This document shows, piece after piece, positions 17,928 through 26,800 of a DNA stretch of 38,537 nt (position 1 is the stretch's first letter; every line of letters starts with the position of its first letter). Below the pieces are notes generated by a model that saw only the letters and a program-made list of their open reading frames with translations, did not search any database and was not told where the DNA came from. Origin of the DNA: Paraburkholderia elongata (GTDB lineage: Bacteria > Pseudomonadota > Gammaproteobacteria > Burkholderiales > Burkholderiaceae); contig NZ_WOEZ01000232.1 in the NCBI RefSeq assembly GCF_013177735.1, positions 1 through 38,537 on the forward strand. The letters run 5' to 3'. The position numbers and the translations under genes are program-made.

Positions 17928-18590
17928 TCATGCCATGAAGCGCGCGATGCGGGTTTCGGCCCACATGCCCACGCGCGAGGTCAGTTCAACCAGCGCGAGA
18001 TAGCACACGCACAGCACCAGCAGCGTTTCGACGAAAGCGAAGGTGGCCGAGCCGATGCCGGTCAGCACGAACGTGAGTTCGGGGACGGTGACGATCGACA
18101 GCACGGCGGTTTCCTTGCTCAGCACGATAATCAGATTGGTCAGCGCGGGCACGATCAGCACCAGCATTTGCGGCATCTGAATGCGCAGGACGGCTTGCCA
18201 GCGGGTGAGTCCGAGACAGGATGCTGCTTCGAGATGGCCCGGCGGCACCGATTGAAAGCCCGAGCGGAATGCTTCCGCGAAATACGCGCTGCCGTAGAGG
18301 CCTAAGCCGAGCACGCCGGCCGTCATCGGTTCAAGCGTGAGGCCGAAGGAAGGGCCACCGTAGTACAGCAAAAACAGTTGCACCAGAAATGGTGTGCCGC
18401 GAAATACTTCGATATAGAAGCGCAATGCGCCGCGCACCCAGCGTCCGCAAAAAAGCTGCAGCACGGCGATCAGAAAACCGATCAGGATGCCGATCGCTAC
18501 GCCCGCGGCCCAGGTGCCGAGCGTAGTCGCGAGACCGGCGGCAATCGGCTGCAGATTGTGCGTGATGACGGTGGGGTCGAGCTGTTGCAT
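17928..18590 (-). CDS. Amino-acid ABC transporter permease, second system
   Basis: 220 residues with about five membrane segments and one BPD_transp_1 domain. RFYIEVFRGTPFLVQLFLLYYGGPSFG and the EAA loop LEAASCLGLTRWQAVLRIQMPQ match polar amino-acid permeases of the GlnP/HisM type. It pairs with the preceding permease (29 bases upstream). Confidence 0.93.
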   Translation of the reverse strand: MQQLDPTVITHNLQPIAAGLATTLGTWAAGVAIGILIGFLIAVLQLFCGRWVRGALRFYIEVFRGTPFLVQLFLLYYGGPSFGLTLEPMTAGVLGLGLYGSAYFAEAFRSGFQSVPPGHLEAASCLGLTRWQAVLRIQMPQMLVLIVPALTNLIIVLSKETAVLSIVTVPELTFVLTGIGSATFAFVETLLVLCVCYLALVELTSRVGMWAETRIARFMA

Positions 18591-18619
18591 GGCTTATCCG
18601 ATCTCAAGCTCAGGGCCGC

Positions 18620-19270
18620 TCAGGCGTGCTGCAAACGGTATTCGGCGGCGTGCGCGACGAGCGCCAGGCTTCCGCAGATCACGAAGTAAATTAGCCCGGC
18701 GGCGAAGTAGGCTTCGAGCGGCCGATAGGTACTGGCCGCAATGTTCTGCGCGGTGCGCGTCAATTCGGCCACGCCCACCACCGAGATCAGCGACGAAGCC
18801 TTGATCAGCAGCACCATTTCATTGACGAGCGAGGGCAGTGTCAAGCGAAACGCCTGCGGCACCAGAATGCGCCGCAGCATATCGAACGGTGAAAGTCCGA
18901 GCATGCGCGCCGCTTCGATATGACCCGGCGGAATGCTGAGGAAACCACCACGCAGAATCTCGGCGATATAGGAAGCGGAACACAGCGACACGGCGCTGAT
19001 CGCCGCGACGATGGGCGATACATTGATCCCGGCAAACGGCAGCAGGTAGTACACCAGCAACAGTTGCACCAGCATCGGCACGCCGCGAAAAAAGAACACG
19101 TAAGCGCCGCCGAACATGCGCCAAGCGCGCTTCGGCGAGAGGCGCGCCGCGCACACGCCGATCGCGACGAAGAAACCGATCAGCAGACCGGTCAGCGAAA
19201 TGCCGATGGTGGCGAGCGCCGCATGCAGCAGCAGCGGCAACCCCTGGACGAAGACGGTCGTGCTGAACAT
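18620..19270 (-). CDS. Amino-acid ABC transporter permease, second system
   Basis: 216 residues, one BPD_transp_1 domain. YVFFFRGVPMLVQLLLVYYLLPFAG and IEAARMLGLSPFDMLRRILVPQAFRLTLPSL (EAA loop) are diagnostic. The gene begins 27 bases after the binding-protein stop, with no strong hairpin between them, unlike the first system. Confidence 0.93.
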   Translation of the reverse strand: MFSTTVFVQGLPLLLHAALATIGISLTGLLIGFFVAIGVCAARLSPKRAWRMFGGAYVFFFRGVPMLVQLLLVYYLLPFAGINVSPIVAAISAVSLCSASYIAEILRGGFLSIPPGHIEAARMLGLSPFDMLRRILVPQAFRLTLPSLVNEMVLLIKASSLISVVGVAELTRTAQNIAASTYRPLEAYFAAGLIYFVICGSLALVAHAAEYRLQHA

Positions 19271-19297
19271 AAGCGTCGCACTCGCTAAATCAACGCA

Positions 19298-20125
19298 TCA
19301 ATAGTTCGGCGTCGGCATCGTAGTCGGCGCATCCATCGCGACACCGAACCACTTTTTCTGCAAGATCGCGAGGCGCCCGTCGTTGTGCATTTTCACGAGC
19401 GCCGCGTTGAAGGCATCGGCGAGCGGCTTGCTATCCGCGTCTTTACGCAGGCAGTAAGCAAAGTACACCTTTGCACCGAACGGCGGCTGCACGACGGCGA
19501 AGGTTTCGGGGCGTTGCTTGGCGACGTACGCGATGTTGGTCATCGAGTTCGCGACCGCCGCAATGCGCCCGGCGGCGAGGTCGGCGTAGGCCTGATTGTT
19601 GTCGACGTATTCGCGGATTTCAGGCGGCTTCGGCAAGGTGGCGACGTACGTCTTCAACTGGTCGAGCTGGGCCGAGCCTTTGCCCGCGCCGACAGTCTTG
19701 CCGGCGATATCCGACGATTGCTTGACGGAGGCGTCGTTGGCGCGCTTGAGTAGCGCATCGGTGGCGTCCGCGATCGGCAGGGTGTACGTGTAACGTTCCA
19801 TGCGCGCCTTGGTGACCGTCAGCGGGCCGCCGACCATATCGAACTTGCCGGCTTCGAGACCCGGCAGCACGCTCGGCCACGGCAAGTCGATGAAGCGCAC
19901 CTTCACGCCGATTTCCTTGCCGATCTCGGCGAACAGATCCTTATTGAAGCCCGCTTGCTGGCCGTTTTCAAGAAAGTCGAAGGGCGCGAACTGCATCTCG
20001 GTGCCGACCACCAGTTCGCCTGCTTTCTTCACTTTGGCGAGCTGATCTTCCGCGTGGGCGGTGACGCTTGCCGCGCACAACGCCAGCATGACCAAACGAC
20101 ACTTCCAGCCTGCAAGGATGCTCAT
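19298..20125 (-). CDS. Polar amino-acid ABC transporter substrate-binding protein, second system
   Basis: 275 residues with a signal peptide ending SVTAHA (about residue 25). The family pattern is GELVVGTEMQFAPFDFLENGQQAGFNKDLFAEIGKEIG, LPWPSVLPGLEAGKFDMVGGPLTVTKARMERYTYTLP and YCLRKDADSKPLADAFNAAL. GGAGA sits ahead of the ATG at 20125. It is the first gene of the second transporter operon and divergent from the oxygenase gene. The substrate is unknown; binding residues differ from the first system, so the two may take up different compounds or the substrate and a breakdown product. Confidence 0.92.
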   Translation of the reverse strand: MSILAGWKCRLVMLALCAASVTAHAEDQLAKVKKAGELVVGTEMQFAPFDFLENGQQAGFNKDLFAEIGKEIGVKVRFIDLPWPSVLPGLEAGKFDMVGGPLTVTKARMERYTYTLPIADATDALLKRANDASVKQSSDIAGKTVGAGKGSAQLDQLKTYVATLPKPPEIREYVDNNQAYADLAAGRIAAVANSMTNIAYVAKQRPETFAVVQPPFGAKVYFAYCLRKDADSKPLADAFNAALVKMHNDGRLAILQKKWFGVAMDAPTTMPTPNY

Positions 20126-20199
20126 GGGATTCTCCGGTTGGCAAAGCGGTGTCGCGCGAAAGCGGTTCGCGAGCGGACCCTGCGCGAGTCATGCGAGGC

Positions 20200-20208
20200 A
20201 GTATATAC
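20200..20208 (-). promoter_or_regulatory. GTATATAC palindrome over the -10 of the second transporter operon
   Basis: GTATATAC (20201-20208) is a perfect palindrome. On the minus strand it contains TATACT (20200-20205), a near-consensus -10 about 75 bases before the binding-protein start. It is the first of three related sites in this divergent gap and a probable operator for a HutC-type repressor. Confidence 0.6.
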
Positions 20209-20299
20209 CGCAGTTTCCGCGCGAAATAAATAAACGCGCGAGTAGAGAAAAGCCCTTACGTGAAGCCCCGCGAAGCAACTTGCGGGTACGCTTTTGGCG

Positions 20300-20307
20300 G
20301 TATATAC
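20300..20307 (+). promoter_or_regulatory. Second GTATATAC palindrome in the divergent gap
   Basis: A second exact GTATATAC, preceded by GCG, 99 bases from the first (close to nine helical turns). Sites so placed could support looping or joint repression of both divergent operons. Inference from sequence identity. Confidence 0.55.
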
Positions 20308-20369
20308 AACGAAGATGCATGAGGACGCACGAGGCGCGCGAGCGTGTCGTGCGTGATTCGTAAGCCTCC

Positions 20370-20377
20370 GTATATAA
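20370..20377 (+). promoter_or_regulatory. GTATATAA element ahead of the oxygenase gene
   Basis: A one-mismatch copy (GTATATAA) that also supplies a TATATAA -10-like hexamer 47 bases before the oxygenase ATG. A repressor here would block that promoter. Confidence 0.45.
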
Positions 20378-20423
20378 GCCTCTTTCCTCAGTTGAATTGA
20401 CCGGCCTTCCAGGGAGCAGCTCA

Positions 20424-21413
20424 ATGCCCGTGACCCGCATTCCGATCATCGATCTTGCCGGCGTTCGCGCGGGCGACCCGCAGGCTTTGACGCGCGTGGC
20501 GCATGAAATCCGCGAAGCGTGCACGACGATCGGCTTCTTCTACATCGTCAATCACGGCGTGTCGCAAATGGCAATCGATGCAGCCGAACAGGCCGCGCGC
20601 ACGTTCTTTGCGTTTCCTGTTGAGACGAAGCGGCGCGCGGCGGTCAATCAACGGCATCGGGGTTTCAACGCACTCGGCGACGCCACCATGTATCAAGCGA
20701 AGCGCCCCGACTACAAGGAGTTCTTCAGCATCGGCCTCGAGTTGCCGGAGGACGATCCCGATGTGCTCGCGGGGCAGGCGCTGCGTGGGCCGAACAACTG
20801 GCCGGATTTCATGCCTGAGTTGCGGCCCGCGCTTTACGGTTATTACGAAGCGGTCGCGGCATGCGGCGCCGATCTGCTGCGGGCGGTGGCGGTGAGTCTC
20901 GGCGTCGACGAGCATTTCTTCGTGCCGCGCTATACGAAGCGGATGCAGCGCACGCAGATGGTCTACTATCCGCCGCAGCCGCCCCAGTCGGACGCGGATC
21001 AATTCGGCGTCGCGCCACATACCGACTATGGCTGCATTACCTTGCTCTGGCAGGATCAGGTGGGCGGCTTGCAGGTGCGTGAGATCGCCAACAATACGTG
21101 GGTCGATGCGCCGCCGATCGAAGGCAGCTTCGTGGTGAACGTAGGCGACTTGCTGGCGCGCTGGACCAATGACCGCTTCCGTTCCACCTTGCATCGCGTG
21201 ATCAATGCGTCGGGGCGCGAGCGCTATTCGATCGCGACGTTTTATGATCCAACTTACGGTGCGATGGTCGATCCGCGTGAACTCGGCACGAGCGACGCTG
21301 ACCTCAAGTACCAACCGGTCGCCGCGGGTGATTACATCCTCGGGCGGATCAATGATTCGATGGGTTATCGGAAGAAAGCAGCAGCTGAAGGAAAGCAAGG
21401 AACCACTGCATGA
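20424..21413 (+). CDS. Isopenicillin-N-synthase-like non-heme iron oxygenase
   Basis: 329 residues with the N-terminal DIOX_N segment IPIIDLAGV...IREACTTIGFFYIVNHGV and the iron-binding facial triad: His199 and Asp201 in APHTDYG, His257 in STLHRVIN. Arg267-x-Ser269 (RYS) is the usual co-substrate carboxylate anchor, suggesting 2-oxoglutarate dependence. AGGGAG precedes the ATG at 20424. Its TGA overlaps the ATG of the FAD dehydrogenase (ATGA), so the two enzymes are translationally coupled and probably act in sequence. The substrate is not identifiable. Confidence 0.92.
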   Translation: MPVTRIPIIDLAGVRAGDPQALTRVAHEIREACTTIGFFYIVNHGVSQMAIDAAEQAARTFFAFPVETKRRAAVNQRHRGFNALGDATMYQAKRPDYKEFFSIGLELPEDDPDVLAGQALRGPNNWPDFMPELRPALYGYYEAVAACGADLLRAVAVSLGVDEHFFVPRYTKRMQRTQMVYYPPQPPQSDADQFGVAPHTDYGCITLLWQDQVGGLQVREIANNTWVDAPPIEGSFVVNVGDLLARWTNDRFRSTLHRVINASGRERYSIATFYDPTYGAMVDPRELGTSDADLKYQPVAAGDYILGRINDSMGYRKKAAAEGKQGTTA

Positions 21414-22846
21414 CAGATAACAGTTTGGCAAACGGCGCAGGCAGCAGCGCAACCCACGCCGCAGCGCCGCTTTCCGCAACGCTCGATGCGCTGCGTGCCG
21501 CGCTCGGTGCCGACGCCGTGCGCATCGGCGAGCAGATCGGCGAACGCGCGATGACCGACTGGACGCGCCACGATCCGACGCGTCCCGCCGCGCTGCTCTT
21601 GCCGCGCAGCACGGAAGAAGTCTCGCGCGCGCTGGCAATTTGCCACGCAGCGCATCAACCGGTGGTGCCGCAGGGCGGCATGACCGGCCTCGCAGGCGGC
21701 GCGATTGCCCGCGCAACCGATGTTGCGCTGTCGCTCGAACAACTCGCCGGCGTCGAAGAGATCGACACCGCCTCGGCCACGCTAACCGTGCGCGCCGGCA
21801 CCACTTTGCAAACGGCACAGGAGGCCGCCGCCGAAGCCGGCTTCGAACTCGCCCTCGATCTCGGCGCACGCGGCTCGTGCCAGATCGGCGGCAATCTGGC
21901 GACTAACGCGGGCGGCAATCGCGTGATCCAGTCAGGCACCGCGCGCGACCAAGTGCTCGGCCTGGAAGTCGTGCTCGCCAACGGCGACGTGCTGACTTCG
22001 CTCGGCAAGATGGTCAAGAACAATACGGGCTACGACCTGAAGCACTGGTTTATCGGTTCGGAAGGCACGCTCGGCGTGATCACGCGCGCGGTGCTGCGGC
22101 TCCATCCGCCACGCGCGGCGCGCCACACAGCGCTCGTCGCACTCGACGGTTACGCCGCCGCCGTGAACCTGCTGCGCCGCCTGTCTACGCGCTTTGGCAA
22201 TGACATCGGCGCGTTTGAGATCATGTGGCCGGATTTCTACGATTTCGGCGTGAAGTTGACGGGCACGCGTTCGCCGTTCGCCGACTCGCACCCGCTCTAT
22301 GCACTGATCGAACACGCAAGCTTCGACGCAAGCGACGACGGCGAACGCTTCTCCGCCGCGCTGACCGAAGCGCTCGACTCAGAAGCGATCCGCGACGCGG
22401 TGATCGCGCAATCGGTGGCCGACGTGCGCGCGTTATGGGCGATTCGCGAATGCACCGCCGAGTTTCCGGTACGGCTGGATCCGATCAACTTCGACGTGAG
22501 CTTGCCCATCGGCGAGATCGGCGCTTTCGTCGAGCGTTGCCGCGCGGCGCTCGATCAGCGCTGGCCGGGCAACGCGTCGTATTTCTTCGGCCATATCGGC
22601 GATTCGAATCTGCATGTCACCGTCGACGGCCATTCGATCCCCGGCGTCGATCACCATGCGGTGTATGCGTTCGTCTACGAGATGCTTAGACCCTTGCACG
22701 GTTCGGTGTCGGCGGAACACGGGATCGGTTTGCTTAAGCGCGAGTTCTTGCCGATCTCGCGCTCGCCTGCTGAATTGGCCGCAATGGCTGCAATCAAACA
22801 CGCGCTGGACCCGCACGGCATTCTGAATCCGGGCAAGCTGTTTTGA
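21410..22846 (+). CDS. FAD-binding dehydrogenase of the GlcD/D-2-hydroxyacid dehydrogenase family
   Basis: 478 residues. An N-terminal PCMH-type FAD domain (QGGMTGLAGGAI, GSCQIGGNLATNAGGNRVIQSGTARDQVLGLEVVL) and a C-terminal oxidase domain with FFGHIGDSNLHVTV and VSAEHGIGLLKREFL, where the histidines hold the metal and substrate in D-2-hydroxyglutarate and D-lactate dehydrogenases. It oxidises a 2-hydroxyacid to the 2-oxoacid with electrons passing to an acceptor. Paired with the oxygenase by a four-base overlap: hydroxylation followed by oxidation is a natural reading, comparable in logic to hydroxylase/dehydrogenase pairs of lysine breakdown. Confidence 0.92.
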   Translation: MTDNSLANGAGSSATHAAAPLSATLDALRAALGADAVRIGEQIGERAMTDWTRHDPTRPAALLLPRSTEEVSRALAICHAAHQPVVPQGGMTGLAGGAIARATDVALSLEQLAGVEEIDTASATLTVRAGTTLQTAQEAAAEAGFELALDLGARGSCQIGGNLATNAGGNRVIQSGTARDQVLGLEVVLANGDVLTSLGKMVKNNTGYDLKHWFIGSEGTLGVITRAVLRLHPPRAARHTALVALDGYAAAVNLLRRLSTRFGNDIGAFEIMWPDFYDFGVKLTGTRSPFADSHPLYALIEHASFDASDDGERFSAALTEALDSEAIRDAVIAQSVADVRALWAIRECTAEFPVRLDPINFDVSLPIGEIGAFVERCRAALDQRWPGNASYFFGHIGDSNLHVTVDGHSIPGVDHHAVYAFVYEMLRPLHGSVSAEHGIGLLKREFLPISRSPAELAAMAAIKHALDPHGILNPGKLF

Positions 22847-22871
22847 GTTAAGTGGCGCGTGCGCGGCCCGT

Positions 22872-23684
22872 TCAGGGCGCTGCGGGCTCGCCGATGGGCT
22901 GTTCGCTGACAAGCGTGCGCAGCTCGCAAGCGAAACGGGCGTAGAGCCACGACAGCGTGGCGGCACTCAGCACGGAGAACAGCGTACTGAGAAACGCCTG
23001 ACCCGCCGCGATCAGCATGATCTGCTGCACGGGATGCAATCCTTCGAGGAGCGGTTTGAGGACGAGCGCGACGGCAATGCCGATCAGCATCAGCGGCGCT
23101 GATACGACGAACATCATGCCGGCGATTTGCCAGAAATGCGTTCGGCTGTCGCGCCAGGCGGCCTTCAACGCAAAGCGGCTGCCAAGCGACAAGGCGGGGA
23201 ACAGAAGACTGAGCCGTACCGCGATGAACAGGCCGGCTGCGAATGAAAGCAGGAGCGTGACTGCCGAAGCAATAGGCAGATTGAATACGAACTTGCCGGC
23301 CAGCATGATGGCGATGGCAAGCAACAACGTCGCTACGCCGATCACCAGGTAGAGTCCAGCATAGCGTGGCACCACACGGCTTTGGGCGGGAAACAGCGGC
23401 TTTTCTCCTTCGCCTAGCAGCACCGCGCGATGAATCTTGATGGATAGCAGGGCGCCGATGAATACGCGCGCGAGGTTCATCAGGCTCGATCCGGGCGCAG
23501 CGCGTATCGCCTCGTGAGCGCCTGCATCCGGCGGCGCCGCTGCGGCGGCGAGAATGTCAGGAAAAGCGAACGTGCAGGCCAGTGCTGCCATGAAGCTCAG
23601 CAAGAAAAACGGCATCGTTGTCACGATTTGCCACGTACTCAACCACGATTTGCCGGCGCACTCGCCGAAACTCATCTGCCGCAT
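22872..23684 (-). CDS. Conserved multi-pass membrane protein of unknown function
   Basis: 270 residues with about six hydrophobic segments (for example IVTTMPFFLLSFMAALACTFAFP, LYLVIGVATLLLAIAIMLAG, IAGMMFVVSAPLMLIGIAVALVL). No motif assigns a function. ATG at 23684 is used; a GTG three codons earlier and an ATG three codons later are possible because the ribosome site is weak. It converges on the FAD dehydrogenase gene with a 25-base gap and follows the GMC fusion gene in the same direction after 165 bases. Confidence 0.75.
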   Translation of the reverse strand: MRQMSFGECAGKSWLSTWQIVTTMPFFLLSFMAALACTFAFPDILAAAAAPPDAGAHEAIRAAPGSSLMNLARVFIGALLSIKIHRAVLLGEGEKPLFPAQSRVVPRYAGLYLVIGVATLLLAIAIMLAGKFVFNLPIASAVTLLLSFAAGLFIAVRLSLLFPALSLGSRFALKAAWRDSRTHFWQIAGMMFVVSAPLMLIGIAVALVLKPLLEGLHPVQQIMLIAAGQAFLSTLFSVLSAATLSWLYARFACELRTLVSEQPIGEPAAP

Positions 23685-23849
23685 GTCGGTCACTCGTATT
23701 GTTCGTTTATGTTGTCATCCCGCCGGGCAGATTCTATGCCGCTTTGCGAATCGAACGTAAAAGAGTGTTCCGACTTAAGGGAGCCACCTTCGGGTCTTCC
23801 TCCGCGGGGTTCATGGACTCTCAGCAGTTAGCGAGCGAGCGCGTGCGCC

Positions 23850-26800
23850 TCAGTGCGCATTCAGATACCTGGCAATCACCGGATAAACATCCACCGCCGC
23901 GTTCTTGCCGAAGATGCAGTCGATATGCCCGTAGCCGGGAATCAGATGCCGCTCATACGGCTGCTCCGGGAAGCGATTGATCAGCATGTCGTACGTGAGC
24001 TCGGTACTCTTCGGCAGATAGGTTTCGTTTTTATCGCCGTGGATGAAGCCGATCGGCAGGCGCATGCCTTCCAGACCTTTCATGCCGTCCATACCCGTCA
24101 GGTAAACGTCTTTGCCCTCGGCATCGACAACCTTGCCCGCTCGTACCATGGCGGCCAGATGCTTGAACACTTCGATGTCGTGCACGCCAAGCAATTCCTG
24201 CAGGTTCGAGTGAAGGGTCTCGTTCAATTGTTCATGCTCGTAGAGCAGGCCGTAAAGGAAGGTCGCCCGATGGCAGATCGGGCTGCCGCAGCCCTGTTTG
24301 TGATTGAGCGGGTAGAGCCGCAACGCTTCATCGAGCAGGTTATGGGGCCACGACCTGTGCTCTGTAAAAGCGGTCAGGTCGAGTACGCCGAGATGCTTCA
24401 TGATGTCCGGGACGTGCAGCCCGCACTTGATCTTTTCCAGCGTGCCCGGCACCGGATGCGCCGAGACCTGCGATATGACCGCCGAGCGCACGCCCTCGAG
24501 GCCGGCCAGCAGCGACATCGTGAGCGCCAACCCACCCATGCAGTGGCCCAGCACCTGAATCTCCGGCGCGCCGGTCAACTCCCGCACTGTGGCGACCGCG
24601 GCCGGAATGTCCTCGCGAGCGACCTTGTCGACGTTGGTCGGCACCAGCACGCTCGGCATTTCGATGCTGACGCGCAGATCGACGAGCCACACGTCATAGC
24701 CGGCCGCGCTGAGATATTCCACCAGGTTGGTCCCGATCAGGTCGGTGGAGTAGATGCGGCTCGACACGCCCGAGCCGTGGATCAGCAGCACGGGACGCAG
24801 CGGCTTGTTGGGCGGCCCGGCGTAGCGCGTGAGTCGCAGGGTGGTCCCGTCGGGCGTGCCGAAGAAGGTCACTTGCGGCACGGGTGCGCGCAGCACGCGC
24901 TTCAGGCGCGGCGGCGCTTTCGGATCATAAAACTGCAAGGGCGCGGCCACGCCGCCGTATTCGGTGAACAGCACGCCCGCAAAAAACTTGCCGAACTTCA
25001 GGGTCCATTCAAGGCGCGTTTTCAGATCGGGCGCATTGGTGACTGCAAGCGTACGTTGCTGCTTGAGGAAATTCTCGGGCGTGATGATCAGCGTTGCTTT
25101 GCCGATCGCCGGCGCATCCGCTTGTGCGGCCTCGCGGATTTCCGCGTAGAGCGTGTTGGTCTGTTCCCACAGATTGATCGGCGACGTACGCGTGATGATC
25201 TTCTGTCCGCTCAGGTAGTACGTCTTGCCTTCAGTAGAGTTGAGCGTCATGCGGTAATTCATATTGCGCTCATCCACGTCCGATTCATTGACCACGAACA
25301 GGTTGAAGGTGCCGTCGGCGATCGTCATAGGTTGTGCGGAAAGCGCGGGGCAAGTCAGCGTGCCGGTGGTGTGGGCCAGATGTTGCGGATTGCTCAGCAT
25401 ATCGGCAAGATCGTCCGATTCCACCGTCAGCGTAAATTCGATCGGACTGGTGGCGGCAACGCCTGCGACGGCCGGCGTATAGGTGCCGATCATCGTCTCG
25501 GTGAAGTGCAGGCCGATCTGTTGGGGCGCCGGTGCATCAGCCGTGCCCTTGGCCAGGTAGTCGATGTTCCAGCCTCGCGCGTCGGCGAGCAGCGCGCAAT
25601 TACGTTCCGCTAGCGCGGAAATCGTCAGCAGCGGATTGACGCCGAGCGACATCGGCATGACCGCGCCATCCATCACATACAGACCTTCGTGCACCGCATT
25701 TCCTGTCGTGCCGCTGAAAACCCGGCCCTGATGGTCGACGACGCCGCGCTCCGCGTCCTCGCCCATCCCGCAGCCGCCGAGCGGATGCACGGTGACGGTA
25801 CGGTTCTTGAGCATCCTGGTCGAAATCGGGTTGCGCACATATTTGCCGCCGAGCGGCGCCTGCGCCTTCTCGAGCGTTTCTTCGACGGTTTGGAAGATCG
25901 GCTGCTTGCCGGCGTTCGGCCAGTCGATGCGCGGCCTGCCTTCATCATTCACGCTGATCTGGCCGCTTTCGTCGTCACGCGCCATCACCAGGTAGGTTTG
26001 CGTGTGGTTGAGGGCACCGTAATAGGGCCCGCGCAGGAAGCTCTCGATCACGCGCGCGTCGTAATCGAGCGGTTCCCCGGCGGCGCGCGGGGCGGGAATG
26101 TCGACGCCTTCGAGCGGCGCGGCGCCGCCGAGCATGGCGACCATCGCGGCGCCGACCGGCCCGGCGAGCGAACCCTCTTCGATCACGAAGCCGTCTTTCA
26201 CGTTAGGGGTATTGCGGTGGTCGATGATGCCGGTAATGGTCGGCCCGACCGGCGGGATGTCGCCTTTCTTGTGCGCACCCCAGCCGACGCCGTTGATCAC
26301 CTCCTCGGTGTTGTACGCAAAAGCCAGGACGTCGCCGTTTCCGGTGAAGTGTTTGCCGAGCATGTCCGAAACGCTCAGCCCCTCCTTGTGCGAGCGCTGC
26401 AGAAGGGCGGTCGAGCCGATCGTGCCGGCCGACACGATGACGATATCGGCGCTCACGAACAGATCGGGCGCGTGATAACTCTCGCGGCCCAGTTCGACCT
26501 CCTGAAAGTGCACGATCCACTTTTGCGTGGCTGCGTCGCGCAACACCGAATGCACCGCTGCGCCCGTGAAAATATCTGCGCCGTGCGCGACTGCGTCGGG
26601 CAGATAGTTCATGTGCGTGGAATTTTTCGCACCGTAATTGCAGCCTGAGTTGCAATCGCCGCATCCGACGCAGGCTTGCTGTTCGACACCCGCAGCGTTG
26701 GTGCGGTCCTCGAAGGTGACGGTGACCGGCGGGGGGTAAAAGCGATCTTCCATGCCGAGCGCTTGCGCGGATTGTTTGAGCGCCTGCAGTTTCGGCAGCT

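Noticed and set aside
20421..21869. 482-codon minus-strand frame opposite the oxygenase and dehydrogenase genes
   Set aside because: Arg-rich with no recognisable domain; spans two overlapping real genes on the other strand.
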